In this document: one piece after another, positions 9,288 to 17,364 of the stretch
Layout of the letters: the number at the start of each line of letters is the position of its first letter
Position numbering within the stretch: position 1 is the first letter of the stretch
Assembly (NCBI GenBank): GCA_937996705.1
Contig: CALKUQ010000018.1
Span: forward strand, 124,001 to 188,000
Source of the DNA: an uncultured Chlamydiae bacterium
GTDB taxonomy: Bacteria > Chlamydiota > Chlamydiia > Chlamydiales > 2-12-FULL-49-11
Reading direction: 5' to 3'
DNA length: 64,000 nucleotides
The notes under the pieces: model-generated
Seen by the model: only the letters and a program-made list of their open reading frames with translations
What the model was told of the DNA's origin: nothing
The model's database searches: none
Position numbers and translations under genes: made by a program

Positions 9288-10085
9288 TTAGCTAGCATTA
9301 TGAATATAGAGGACATCTTCGATGAAGCGGATGTGATTTTTCGAGTATTCAGCTAAAGGGAGAAAATAGAGATCTAGAGTTTCTGCGCTGAGAGTTTTTT
9401 TGTTATTGAAGCGAGGATCGGGTCTAATTTGTTTGAAAAGACCTGCATAGTAAGTTTTTAGGTAAGAGGTGATCCAAGGGATTTTTCGGGTGTGGCGGTT
9501 GCGAAGCATTTTTTTGAGGTAGGGATCAATCGTCCCTTTTTGATACGAAGGATATTCAATATACTGAGAATAAGTAAGCCATGTCTCATCAGATAAATTG
9601 TATGTCTGATTCAATTTCTCTAACACTAGATCGTTTGCTAGCCAGTCGTTGCAATCGAGTTGAATGACAATTTCGCTGTCTTTAATGGAGGTTAGAGCCT
9701 TTTGAAAGCATTCAATGGTTGGGAGAGACTCTGTAAAAGGGATAATGGTAAATAGATGACTTTTCCCCTCTTTCGCTGTCATCGATTTTAGAAGGGGAGT
9801 CGAGCTTCGGATATTTCCTGTCTCCATTAGAATAATTCGGTAGTTGTCATATTTTTGTTCTAAAATGGAAGAAATATTTTGCTCGCACGTTTTTAATTCA
9901 TCTGAGCTATACAGCAAGAAGACAAACGGTTTTTCAACAAATGCAAGCTCCTCTTTAATAAAGTCGTTACAAAATGCGCAGGAAAGATCTCTCTTTGATT
10001 TAAAGAAGGCGAAATTGCACAAAATAAAGCAGGGAATTAGGAGTAACAAAACGGACGCGAATATTTTTTGATAACTTCCCTTCAT
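9288..10085 (-). CDS. Membrane-anchored glycosyltransferase-like protein (GT2-type fold)
   Basis: 265 residues. An N-terminal hydrophobic segment (about residues 8-26, IFASVLLLLIPCFILCNF) serves as anchor or signal. It is followed by a GT-A-like N-terminal pattern: KPFVFLLYSSDELKTCEQNI, SSILEQKYDNYRIILMET and IVIQLDCNDWL, where the Asp-Cys-Asn-Asp stretch stands where GT2 enzymes have their DxD metal site. Later segments (WLTYSQYIEYPS, YLKTYYAGLFKQI) are reminiscent of GT2 proteins in chlamydial genomes. The substrate is unknown. It lies tail to tail with pcrA. The start ATG at 10085 is supported by the hydrophobic segment beginning immediately after it. Confidence 0.72.
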   Translation of the reverse strand: MKGSYQKIFASVLLLLIPCFILCNFAFFKSKRDLSCAFCNDFIKEELAFVEKPFVFLLYSSDELKTCEQNISSILEQKYDNYRIILMETGNIRSSTPLLKSMTAKEGKSHLFTIIPFTESLPTIECFQKALTSIKDSEIVIQLDCNDWLANDLVLEKLNQTYNLSDETWLTYSQYIEYPSYQKGTIDPYLKKMLRNRHTRKIPWITSYLKTYYAGLFKQIRPDPRFNNKKTLSAETLDLYFLPLAEYSKNHIRFIEDVLYIHNAS

Positions 10086-10128
10086 AGCTGCTGCATACTA
10101 TACAGGGAATTCTAAAACTAGTAAAAAT

Positions 10129-11052
10129 TTATATTTCTGTAATTGGGTCTCTGTAGGTAAAAATTTCAGCGATTCCTGTTTGTAAATCAACTTTCGTATC
10201 AATATGAACTTTTGCTTTTTCATTTCTTTTTTCATCTACAGTTTGGTATGAAGATAATATTTCTACTTCGAGTGCTCGGTTTCTTGTAACTAGATTATAG
10301 GAAAAAGTTCGCTCTTGTGCAGGAGGGTTTTCTGTTCTGTCGATAAATGAGAGTTCCCATTCACCGTGGGTTGCTTGAATAAAGAGTTGCGTTTGTCCGC
10401 TGGCTGCTTGATAGAGGTGTGCCAATCCTTTTAAAATACGCGGCTTATCACTGTTTGTGTAGACGTCTAGTTCCTGGATTAAGCCAAGCACTGCTTCAAT
10501 ACACGGTCTTTGCTTTTGAGAATCGGGCGTATTGGTGATCTCACTAATAACCGCTTGAGTTTCAGCTTCTGAAAGACCGAATTCTCTTAATTTTTCTCGT
10601 AAGAGAGTCTTAAGCTTTTTAATAGGAATTTTAGAGGCTGGTGAATAATAAATATCACTGGATAAGCCATTAATGAGAGGAATGCCGCCCTCTCTTAGAA
10701 AATCTTTGGCCAGACCGAAAAAAAATTTCCCTTTTTGAAAATCACCTGTTTGTGGGTCAGTATAACTGTCTGTTAGTTCTTTTGAAAATGATGGATCAAT
10801 TTTTTTAGAGAGGGGGTTATCTTTTCCCTCTGGAATATCGGTTAATAAGCCACTTTCCTTAAAATCTTTTGGTTGAGTGGCGTCGCGGCGAGGTTCACTA
10901 GGTCTTCTCAAGAGGGCTAAAACAGTGGTTATGATTCGCGCTACAAGATTTCGTAGAGCTTTGCAGATAAATCGAGTGAATCTGAGATCCTCAAGAATAT
11001 TTGGGAAGATAGGTCCGAAGGGAGAGTATGGTATTATATGTAAGTTTTCCAT
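10129..11052 (-). CDS. Lineage-specific hypothetical protein, possibly leaderless
   Basis: 307 residues, not recognised. The N-terminus has an amphipathic/hydrophobic stretch (about residues 24-48, ending TTVLALLRR). A middle region contains a short helical motif (LREKLREFGLSEAETQAVISEI), and the C-terminal third is beta-rich with alternating charged strands. The promoter-like motif shared with the genes at 12.7-17.3 and 34.1 kb ends only 3 bp before the start codon. If its TATAAT works as -10, transcription would start at or near the ATG and the mRNA would have little or no leader; no Shine-Dalgarno is seen. No other ATG follows for a long stretch. Its company and promoter suggest a regulated, possibly host-related gene; function unknown. 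Confidence 0.8.
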   Translation of the reverse strand: MENLHIIPYSPFGPIFPNILEDLRFTRFICKALRNLVARIITTVLALLRRPSEPRRDATQPKDFKESGLLTDIPEGKDNPLSKKIDPSFSKELTDSYTDPQTGDFQKGKFFFGLAKDFLREGGIPLINGLSSDIYYSPASKIPIKKLKTLLREKLREFGLSEAETQAVISEITNTPDSQKQRPCIEAVLGLIQELDVYTNSDKPRILKGLAHLYQAASGQTQLFIQATHGEWELSFIDRTENPPAQERTFSYNLVTRNRALEVEILSSYQTVDEKRNEKAKVHIDTKVDLQTGIAEIFTYRDPITEI

Positions 11053-11055
11053 TCC

Positions 11056-11074
11056 ATAATTATATCATAATTAA
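11056..11074 (-). promoter_or_regulatory. AT-rich promoter/operator motif, copy 1
   Basis: Read on the minus strand the site is TTAATTATGATATAATTAT. It contains an extended -10 (TGATATAAT) and is an inverted repeat with 7-bp arms and a 3-bp centre. A TTGCAA hexamer lies 17 bp before the TATAAT and could act as -35. The same motif precedes the genes starting at 13541, 15557, 17337 and 34105. Here it is unusually close (3 bp) to the start codon. Confidence 0.55.
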
Positions 11075-11796
11075 TATTTTATTGCAATTAGAGAGAAAAG
11101 ATGGGCTCTGGGGGAAGTGATTGGGGGGAGGGATTTTGTAATGATTTCTTGGTCAGTGAGGAGGGTTAGAAGCTCGTTGGGGTTTTTATAGAGGAGAGAG
11201 AGGTGGGTGTGAGCTCTTTTGAAAAGGTATTGATTGCGGAGAAGGCGGAGGAGGGCTAGGGAGAGGAGGGAGAGGGGGATAAGGGGAAAAATAGGGAGTA
11301 GGAGGATTGCAAAAATAGAGAGGGTTGACTCCCAACTTTTTTGAAATAAAGGACTTAAAAGTCTTCTCCAGGGTGAGGGAGATGTTTGGTAGGCAAGAAT
11401 TTCTTCAAAGCGGGGGGAATTAAAGGCAGACCTGAGAATATGGACTTTTTCATGAGCTAACACCTCTTCTTTTGAAAGAAAAAAGCCCCTCTTTTTTTGG
11501 GGGAATTCTAGGATTGGGATTGAAATTCCTTTATCTTCATAAAGATAGGTCATTGCCCCGATCCAGAAGGGGAGCCCTTTTTTTGTTGTAATCGAAAAAA
11601 AATGGGGGGTAATAGGGGTGATCGTTTCAAAGTCAATTTTAAGTTTTGACATAAGTAATTCGGGGTTAGATGTTTCAGACTTAATTAATTCGACTCGATT
11701 TTGGAATGCCTCAAAAGTTTCGTTTGGGCCTGGAATAAATCCCTCCTGATACGAATCTTGCAAATATTTTAATTCTGCCCTACTATCTGGATTCAT
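11071..11796 (-). CDS. Membrane protein with HExxH metalloprotease motif
   Basis: 241 residues from the ATG at 11796; the open frame extends further upstream but that part is antisense to the GroEL-like gene. A zinc-protease motif LAHEKVHILR is at about residues 113-122 (His115, Glu116, His119), followed by RFEEILAYQ with an acidic residue placed where a third ligand would be expected. One long or two short hydrophobic segments follow (about residues 150-180, IFAILLLPIFPLIPLSLLSLALL). This pattern fits an integral-membrane gluzincin-type peptidase, but I cannot name the family. The start lies in a CATG that is also the start of the divergent GroEL-like gene, so the two share one base-paired initiation site or one true start is a few codons away (Met at 11808 is the alternative). 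Confidence 0.72.
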   Translation of the reverse strand: MNPDSRAELKYLQDSYQEGFIPGPNETFEAFQNRVELIKSETSNPELLMSKLKIDFETITPITPHFFSITTKKGLPFWIGAMTYLYEDKGISIPILEFPQKKRGFFLSKEEVLAHEKVHILRSAFNSPRFEEILAYQTSPSPWRRLLSPLFQKSWESTLSIFAILLLPIFPLIPLSLLSLALLRLLRNQYLFKRAHTHLSLLYKNPNELLTLLTDQEIITKSLPPITSPRAHLFSLIAIKY

Positions 11797-12742
11797 GGAT
11801 GAGATCATAGCAGTTGATGGGGAAGCAAAAAAGAAGATTTTAGCGGGGGCCTCTCTTTTAGCTAGGTGTGTTGCGCTTGGTGAGGGGGGGCAAAACGTCG
11901 TAATTCGGAGGGCAGATGGGACTGTTTTGGTCACATCGGAGGGCAGTTTGATTGCTGGGGCAGTGCACTCCCGCAACTCGTTTGAGAGAATTGGGATAGA
12001 GATGACCCGGCAGTGTGGGAGTCCAAGCGCTATTTTACTCGCCCATGCGATGTTTGAGGGTAGTATGAAGCTGATTTTGGAGGGAGGTGGGGATCCAATC
12101 CTGATCAAGAGAGGGCTAGAAGAGGCAATAGATTGCCTAGTTAGAGCAATTCCAAGAGAGCCTTCCTCCGTGGAGGTCGAAAGCAATTTGCCCGAGGAGA
12201 TTGTCCTTGAAGGGGGCTATGCCTCACCCTATTTTGTGACAAATCCAGAACTGATGAGATCTGAATTGGAAAAGCCTCTGATTTTCAGCACCGAAAAAGC
12301 ATTAAATGGGCGTGAAGAAGTGGTCCAAATCCTAGAAAGGGCAAAAGATCAATCCCTGCTTATCATTGCAAAAGACTTTGATAAAGAAGCTCTTGCGATT
12401 TTGACCCTCAATCATTTGAAAAATGGTCTTAAGCTCTGCGCGGTAAAAGCAAACACTAACTTGGCCAAGGCGGGCCCCATTCAAGCAGAGTTTGCCCACA
12501 TTGACAAGGAGAAAACAACCCTCCAGTTCTCCTCCCCCCCCACTTCGAAAGAGGACCCAAAACTGAGTGGCAGTCACCTCTTAACCCTCCTCCCTCAAAA
12601 AAAAGCGAAGGACCCCGCTCTTCAAATTCTCGCAGCAGCCCTCCTCTCCCTTCCAAACACCCTTTTCACCCCGAAAGATCTTACCTCCTCCCAAAGCGCA
12701 GCAATCCTGTTACCTGTCGCCATCCAGTTCGGATCTCACTGA
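11795..12742 (+). CDS. Divergent truncated GroEL-like (Cpn60) paralogue
   Basis: 315 residues with the N-terminal outline of a group I chaperonin: the segment EGGQNVVIRRADGTVLVTSEG corresponds to GroEL's GPKGRNVV...GVTVAKE region, and the stretch from FERIGIEM to LIKRGLEEAIDCLV corresponds to FENMGAQM...LKRGIDKAV. The essential ATP-hydrolysis motif GDGTTT is replaced by CGSPSAIL, so ATPase activity is unlikely. The rest aligns only loosely with the apical domain, and the protein is about 230 residues shorter than GroEL. Chlamydiae are known to carry extra divergent GroEL copies. No clear Shine-Dalgarno precedes the start. The 3' end overlaps the convergent coiled-coil gene by 62 bp. It could also be a decaying copy, but the frame is intact over its whole length. 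Confidence 0.78.
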   Translation: MDEIIAVDGEAKKKILAGASLLARCVALGEGGQNVVIRRADGTVLVTSEGSLIAGAVHSRNSFERIGIEMTRQCGSPSAILLAHAMFEGSMKLILEGGGDPILIKRGLEEAIDCLVRAIPREPSSVEVESNLPEEIVLEGGYASPYFVTNPELMRSELEKPLIFSTEKALNGREEVVQILERAKDQSLLIIAKDFDKEALAILTLNHLKNGLKLCAVKANTNLAKAGPIQAEFAHIDKEKTTLQFSSPPTSKEDPKLSGSHLLTLLPQKKAKDPALQILAAALLSLPNTLFTPKDLTSSQSAAILLPVAIQFGSH

Positions 12743-13541
12743 CTACGTCAGCAGCTTGCTCTCTAAGACTACCCACTCCATCACGAAAAGCTCCAGCGAC
12801 GTTATCTCTCATCTGTCTCAAATCCTCAACAGCTTCAGGAGTAAGAATTAGTGCGTCTCGCGGAAGTCCTTGTGCTTTTGGAACTGTACTCTGAGGATTA
12901 GGGTCTTGTGGTCTGTGATGGGATGCCCTCTCTTTTTCAATTTCCCCTTCTAAAAATTCTCTTCTTTTTCTTTTGAATGCCAGCAATTCTTCTGGTGAAA
13001 GTACATGTTCTTCTTGAGATTCAAAACCTTCTTGGACTAATAAAGAAATAAAAGACTCCTTACTTTCATCTGAACTGAATTCCCCATCAAGCTCTTGAAC
13101 AGATGCGAATAAGGCTCTAATTGATTCTTCAGTATGTCTAAAATTTATATGTTTTGGGATGTTTTGTTCAAGAGTTTCACGCTGCGTATCGAGTGTTTTG
13201 GCTCTTTCAATCAATCTGTCGCACATTGCTAGTTCTTTTCTGTGAATTAAACGGCAAAAGCAGGCAATTATCCAGCCGAATGCTTTGGTTGCAAGATGCT
13301 CAATTCTTGTTTCAATTTCCTCTTTTCTTGTTGTTAATTCCTCCAATTTTGAGGATATAGTTATTTGGAACGCTGAAATTGAATCTTTAAGCCTAGCTAT
13401 TCGAGTGTTAAATTGCTCTCTAGAAAGGTGAGGGAATGGGATATTTTTTAAACTGGATATCTCTTCAGAAAGTTTGCCTTTAAAGAATCCTAGATCGCCT
13501 AATTGATCTGGTAGACTACGAAATCGCGAAGAAATTGACAT
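12681..13541 (-). CDS. Coiled-coil hypothetical, short member of a three-gene tandem family
   Basis: 286 residues from ATG 13541 (MSISSRF); the TTG two codons upstream is less likely because the paralogue at 15934-17337 also begins MSIS. Residues about 45-90 form a coiled coil, followed by a hydrophobic turn (AFGWIIACFCRLIH) and another coil (RLIERAKTLDTQRETLEQ). It then shares with its two tandem neighbours the pattern LLxxxGF...LSPEELLAFKRKRREFLE, where they have LSTPEExxxF...EFL. The C-terminal 90 residues are unique. An AT-rich promoter motif lies upstream. The 3' end overlaps the GroEL-like gene by 62 bp. Function unknown; no signal peptide. It looks like a secreted-effector type of protein by context only. 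Confidence 0.82.
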   Translation of the reverse strand: MSISSRFRSLPDQLGDLGFFKGKLSEEISSLKNIPFPHLSREQFNTRIARLKDSISAFQITISSKLEELTTRKEEIETRIEHLATKAFGWIIACFCRLIHRKELAMCDRLIERAKTLDTQRETLEQNIPKHINFRHTEESIRALFASVQELDGEFSSDESKESFISLLVQEGFESQEEHVLSPEELLAFKRKRREFLEGEIEKERASHHRPQDPNPQSTVPKAQGLPRDALILTPEAVEDLRQMRDNVAGAFRDGVGSLREQAADVVSEIRTGWRQVTGLLRFGRR

Positions 13542-13547
13542 AATCAA

Positions 13548-13934
13548 AACCGCCTTATTTTTAAATTAATTATGGATCAATTATAACATAAATATTAATT
13601 TAATAACAAGTTTTAATTTTAATAGGTTTATGAGAGATGTTCCCTTTCTAATAAATAGAAGGGGCCAATTTTTGTGTAGAATCTGCGGGGTGTTAAATTC
13701 AGTATTTTGTATTTCTTTGATTACAAATGGTTTAGGCTTATATGGCTTTCAAGAAAGTTTTGGAAAAGAGTTTGTTTGGTCCCTGGCTGCTACTTTTTAA
13801 AAAGAGGGTCTGGCTATAGGGGGAATTGGGGGGATTTTACCCCCATGGATTACTTTGATCAAAAATCAGAGAATGGGATGTGTAGCCCTACAGTAGCTGT
13901 TGAATGGGGGCTGGCTTTGAGGGGGGGGGTAGGG
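13548..13934. other. Intergenic region between two coiled-coil paralogues
   Basis: 387 bp. The part next to 13541 holds the AT-rich promoter motif (13577-13595, overlapping dyad 13566-13586). The rest shows no convincing gene; a G-rich/C-rich pair around 13828-13850 could form a small hairpin. An 85-codon plus-strand frame at 13707-13964 lacks a Shine-Dalgarno and protein-like composition and runs into the next gene antisense. Confidence 0.5.
13577..13595 (-). promoter_or_regulatory. AT-rich promoter/operator motif, copy 2 (weakest)
   Basis: Minus-strand reading is ATATTTATGTTATAATTGA, which keeps TATG plus TATAAT of the shared motif with an extended -10 (TGTTATAAT). It lies 35 bp before the ATG at 13541. 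An overlapping dyad at 13566-13586 (TTAATTATG-GAT-CAATTATAA on the plus strand) has imperfect arms. About 14 of 19 positions agree with copy 1. Confidence 0.4.
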
Positions 13935-15557
13935 TCAATAGATGCCTGCCTCAACTCTGTCTGAAAGGGGCTGATCAGTGGAGGTAGTTGTAGTGAAGGT
14001 AGCTTTAGCGCTGTCGAAGAGTTGGGTAGCGGAGGAGGTTAGTCTTGAAAAAAAGGATGTCGCAACTTGAGTGACTGCTGTTGTCACGGGTGAGGCTGTT
14101 GGGTGGCTTTGCATCCCCATAAAAACTTTGTAGGCGTCATCAATTAGGTCAAATCGAAATCGCTCAGATTTGCCAGAGTACTTTTTTTGTAGTTTTTGGA
14201 TAATTTGATCGATTACGCTTATTTCGATGTTTAGATAAATGATCTTTTTTTCTGATTCTATCCCTGAATGAGAAAGTTCAAAAATTGCTTTTGCCCCTTC
14301 TAATTGAGAGCGGGTTTTGGTTGCAAGCTGTTGGAGAAACTCGAGGACCAGGGCATTGAATCGAATTTTCTCTTCTGGTGTTGAGAGGTGAGCGTAATTG
14401 GAAAGGGTGAGTTTTTTTTCAATTAAAAAGCTTGCTAATTCATTTGCACTCTGAAGAGGAGCGAGGAGGCCGGTATTTTGTAACAGTTTAAAACATCTAA
14501 TTTCATCAAGCTCTTTACCAGTATAGCTGTTTATGCCGCTGATAGTGAGAAATTCAGCAAGGTATTTGCCAGCTTGGTCTAAATCTCGGGCATGAAATTG
14601 TAATGGTAATTTGTATTCACCCGTCCAATATCTTTGAGTGTATGAGTTTATGTATGTTACAAAGGCTGCATTATTAATTGCAGTCGAATTTTCGTGAGCA
14701 TCGGAGATAAGCCAGATAGGATTCATTGTTAGATCTGAAGCGATTTGATCTAGTTGCTCTGGGCTTAAATAACGTTCAAATTGGTGCATCGTTAAGAGTT
14801 CATGGGCGGTTTTGATTGTGGTTATCCTTCTCATTTGACTGATTGTAGTGAGGATCGCTTCAAATTGATCTTTAGAGAGGATTGAAGTGCTATCTATTTT
14901 CCAATCGTTGATCATAGCTGCCTGGGAAAACCCATCTTTTTGAGCTAGATATGTTTGTGCGATTTGGTTAAATGTTAGGATCTCCTCTTTAGAACTTAGT
15001 TTCCCCTCATTTTCAACCTCAAGCCCGCGCAAACTCATCATCTCTGCAAGCGCTTCTTTTTCGGAAAGATCGCCAAAGCCGAGGTTTTCTAAGAGTTGAA
15101 GACAATCGACTTTTGTTCCGTATTGAAATTTTGGAATGGTTTGATTTTCTAAAGCCTCTTTATAAGGATCGATTTTTGAAAGGAGGATTTGGTATCCTTG
15201 TAATTTCATCCAAATAAAGATATTCTTTATAAGTCCAATAAGTGAAGATTTGTTGTTATTAAAGTTCTCCTTGGAAACTGAAATTTTTTCAATGATGCGC
15301 GTTCTTAATCTGTTTACGGCATTTACTGCATAGGTTTGTTTTTCGATAACGAGCTTGCGGGCCGCATTTCTAGAAGAGGCATCCCCTGCATCTTCTGGCC
15401 TAAAGTAGGTATCCATAAATAACGATTGGGTGTTTTTTGCATCGGTTAAAAGTTGAACAACGAGCTGGACAGCCTTTTTAAGGGGCGCTTTTGTAGAGGA
15501 AGAGCTTTCCACAATGTATTTTGTTGAAAATGATCCGTAACTTAGTATGCTATCCAT
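13935..15557 (-). CDS. Large helical hypothetical, member of three-gene tandem family
   Basis: 540 residues, unrecognised. Paralogous to the gene at 15934-17337: both have an N-terminal helical region, a hydrophobic turn (here LIGLIKNIFIWMKLQGYQ, there LLGKIFNIFLNFKHQFYL), a TxxDxxxLLxNxGxG motif and a late NYAHLSTPEEKIRFN motif. Inside the protein a loose unit (F..LL...G......LS..E...F...) recurs, for example LSSKEEILTFNQ and LSTPEEKIRFNA, so it may be built from degenerate helical repeats. The C-terminus is Ser/Thr-rich. No signal peptide. It has its own promoter-like motif 29 bp upstream of the ATG. Probably a lineage-specific, possibly secreted, protein; function unknown. Confidence 0.87.
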   Translation of the reverse strand: MDSILSYGSFSTKYIVESSSSTKAPLKKAVQLVVQLLTDAKNTQSLFMDTYFRPEDAGDASSRNAARKLVIEKQTYAVNAVNRLRTRIIEKISVSKENFNNNKSSLIGLIKNIFIWMKLQGYQILLSKIDPYKEALENQTIPKFQYGTKVDCLQLLENLGFGDLSEKEALAEMMSLRGLEVENEGKLSSKEEILTFNQIAQTYLAQKDGFSQAAMINDWKIDSTSILSKDQFEAILTTISQMRRITTIKTAHELLTMHQFERYLSPEQLDQIASDLTMNPIWLISDAHENSTAINNAAFVTYINSYTQRYWTGEYKLPLQFHARDLDQAGKYLAEFLTISGINSYTGKELDEIRCFKLLQNTGLLAPLQSANELASFLIEKKLTLSNYAHLSTPEEKIRFNALVLEFLQQLATKTRSQLEGAKAIFELSHSGIESEKKIIYLNIEISVIDQIIQKLQKKYSGKSERFRFDLIDDAYKVFMGMQSHPTASPVTTAVTQVATSFFSRLTSSATQLFDSAKATFTTTTSTDQPLSDRVEAGIY

Positions 15558-15586
15558 AATTAACCTAGTATTTTATTATTAATAAA

Positions 15587-15605
15587 TTAATTATAATGTA
15601 ATTAA
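15587..15605 (-). promoter_or_regulatory. AT-rich promoter/operator motif, copy 3
   Basis: Minus-strand reading is TTAATTACATTATAATTAA: perfect 7-bp inverted arms around a 5-bp centre, with TATAAT inside. It ends 29 bp before the ATG at 15557. It matches the consensus at 16 of 19 positions, with TACA instead of TATG. Confidence 0.55.
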
Positions 15606-15706
15606 AATATTTTACATACATAAATAAATTTAAAATTATGGTTATTAGCTTAAGTACTTAATAATTAAGTAGTTGCTAAGATATATTTTTGCTTGGGTTG
15701 GTGCAG

Positions 15707-15738
15707 CCGGCGCGTAAGCCGAATAAGTAGCGCGCCGG
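15707..15738 (+). repeat. CCGG-bounded dispersed repeat, copy A
   Basis: 32-bp unit starting and ending with CCGG, containing the core GAATAAGTAGC. The ends form a perfect 8-bp stem (CCGGCGCG with CGCGCCGG) around a 16-nt loop. The same 32-bp spacing occurs at 33273-33304 and 39642-39673, with a 36-bp version at 35329-35364. Not explained by any gene. Confidence 0.6.
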
Positions 15739-15864
15739 GTTTAACCTGCATTTCTCTCAGAAAGTAGAAAATTTAGCCCCATCTGTCTCCTCAGGACGAC
15801 CCAATTGTTTCAAAGGGTGTGAGGGGTAGAGGTGAAGTTTCCAAAGATGGGTAATTTTACGTGG

Positions 15865-15895
15865 AAAAAAAGCCGGCCTCCTGTTGGAGGTCGGC
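15865..15895 (-). terminator. Rho-independent terminator
   Basis: On the minus strand a 10-bp stem (GCCGACCTCC pairing with GGAGGCCGGC, one G-T wobble) with loop AACA is followed by seven T. It lies 38 bp after the stop of the 15934-17337 gene and fits a terminator for it. Confidence 0.8.
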
Positions 15896-15933
15896 CTAAG
15901 TAGAGTGGGCGAATACTCTAACTTTAGAGTGGG

Positions 15934-17337
15934 TTAAGACCACATGCGAAACGATGATGGAGGGGGGCTTGCTTGCTTTGGGGTGGGGAGGGGTGTAAAA
16001 AATTGTGAGACTGAGGTAAGCAATGAGGAGGCGGCGCTTGTTAGAGCTTCTGGAAGGGCTAGTAATTCACTGCCTGCATTAGCTGACCTTTGCTCACTCT
16101 CCTCTTTGTGCCGTTTTTGTTCTCTTTTTAGGGTCTGAAGTTCTTGAACGTAGCTCATGAAGGTAGCCCTTTCCTCTGGAGTACTTAGGTGGCTGTAACA
16201 GCGGGGGGCAAATCCCTTTGCTATAAGCAGTTTTGCCAGGTCATCTTCTACAAGTGTGGGGAGTCGTTTCTTCCCATAATTTCGAATGAGTTGAAGGGCT
16301 CTTTTCTCTGTTTTGATTGGTGTTATATGAAATGATCCGTGAACCCTATTTTCGACGAGAAATTCGGCAAATTTACCGGCTGAAATTTCTAGGGGAGTTG
16401 CCTCTACATCCATTTTTTTTGCATATAAGCTGATTAGATCAATAAGAACTTGTTTATCCAAATCGGTAAGCTTGACATTGTCTTGTAAGGAGAATTTGGT
16501 TTCCAGTAAAAATTCTTTAAAATGGGCAAATTGGCTTCTGTTTATGTAAGTCTCGTAGCCAAGAGTTTTCAATAATAACTCTTTTTGTTCTTCATTACAT
16601 ATGCGATGGGTCGATTGAAATCTAAATATCTCGTTTAATGTATCAGCGGAAATTATTGTTTCAGAATTTTCTAAGAGTTGCGTTAGATTATATTTGTGTT
16701 TGGAGAGGAGGTAGGCTGGGGACTCTTTTACAATATCATGGATAGCGTTATGCAGTTTTTGAATTTCTTTTTGATCGGTCAATGGAATATCATCATAAAA
16801 CGAATACGCTTTCTGGGATAATTTCAAGGCGATTAAATCGAAATGAAGGACTTGCCCTAGTCCATTATTTTGTAGGAGGCTTTTTGCATCTTCTCGTGTA
16901 TTACAAGCAAACCGCTGGTGTTCTGGAAGGTGTATTTGTTCAATAGTAGTTTGAATATTTCGGAGTTCTTCTCGGATATTTAGATAAAATTGGTGTTTAA
17001 AATTAAGAAAAATATTGAAAATTTTGCCTAACAAAGTCGTTTTGTTTTCTGAGATTTTTCCTTCAAGAGTAGAAATGCGACTACTAAGATTTTCAATTAA
17101 TTTTTTAACTGCAGAAACCGAGTGAGTCTTCATCGTTTCTATTTCGGTTCTTGCCAGATTTTTTGCCTTTCTTGTAGTTTGGCTCGAATGGTAGTCATGA
17201 GAGTATTCTTGTATAAGTTGTTTGAAATTACGAACAACACCACCAAGAGAGGCCTTTGTCTCTCTACAGAACCAGTCCCTTGTTTTGATATGGCTAGCTT
17301 CGTCTGTCGCGTAGGCTACAATTGAAGAGATGCTCAT
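15934..17337 (-). CDS. Helical/coiled-coil hypothetical, first gene of three-gene tandem family
   Basis: 467 residues, unrecognised, paralogous to the 540- and 286-residue neighbours. Seen in order: a helical N-terminus; a coiled coil about residues 75-105 (LIENLSSRISTLEGKISENK); the hydrophobic turn LLGKIFNIFLNFKHQFYL; a second coil; TREDAKSLLQNNGLGQ; several helical units each ending in an acidic LT/LS..E motif (IPLTDQKEIQKL, VKLTDLDKQVLIDL, HLSTPEERATFMSY); and a Lys/Glu-rich coil. The C-terminus is Ser/Pro-rich. The ATG follows an AAGGGG Shine-Dalgarno and a perfect palindromic promoter motif 27-28 bp upstream. A strong terminator follows the gene, so it is probably monocistronic. Function unknown. 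Confidence 0.87.
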   Translation of the reverse strand: MSISSIVAYATDEASHIKTRDWFCRETKASLGGVVRNFKQLIQEYSHDYHSSQTTRKAKNLARTEIETMKTHSVSAVKKLIENLSSRISTLEGKISENKTTLLGKIFNIFLNFKHQFYLNIREELRNIQTTIEQIHLPEHQRFACNTREDAKSLLQNNGLGQVLHFDLIALKLSQKAYSFYDDIPLTDQKEIQKLHNAIHDIVKESPAYLLSKHKYNLTQLLENSETIISADTLNEIFRFQSTHRICNEEQKELLLKTLGYETYINRSQFAHFKEFLLETKFSLQDNVKLTDLDKQVLIDLISLYAKKMDVEATPLEISAGKFAEFLVENRVHGSFHITPIKTEKRALQLIRNYGKKRLPTLVEDDLAKLLIAKGFAPRCYSHLSTPEERATFMSYVQELQTLKREQKRHKEESEQRSANAGSELLALPEALTSAASSLLTSVSQFFTPLPTPKQASPPPSSFRMWS

Positions 17338-17364
17338 AATTAAACCCCTTTTTTCTTTTAATGG

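Larger units (their letters stand above)
15558..15933. other. Intergenic region with promoter motif, CCGG repeat and terminator
   Basis: 376 bp without a gene. It holds the AT-rich promoter motif for the 540-residue gene (15587-15605), copy A of the CCGG-bounded dispersed repeat (15707-15738) and a Rho-independent terminator for the upstream gene (15865-15895). A segment at about 15838-15860 (CCAAAGATGGGTAATTTTA) resembles one at about 59167-59186, downstream of another hypothetical. Confidence 0.6.

Noticed and set aside
11797..12186. N-terminal extension of the HExxH protein frame by about 130 residues.
   Set aside because: This part is antisense to the GroEL-like gene, whose frame has clear chaperonin similarity, and the extension has Ser/Ile-rich composition unlike a protein domain.
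13707..13964. 85-codon plus-strand frame in an intergenic region.
   Set aside because: No Shine-Dalgarno, unusual composition, and it runs antisense into the following gene.
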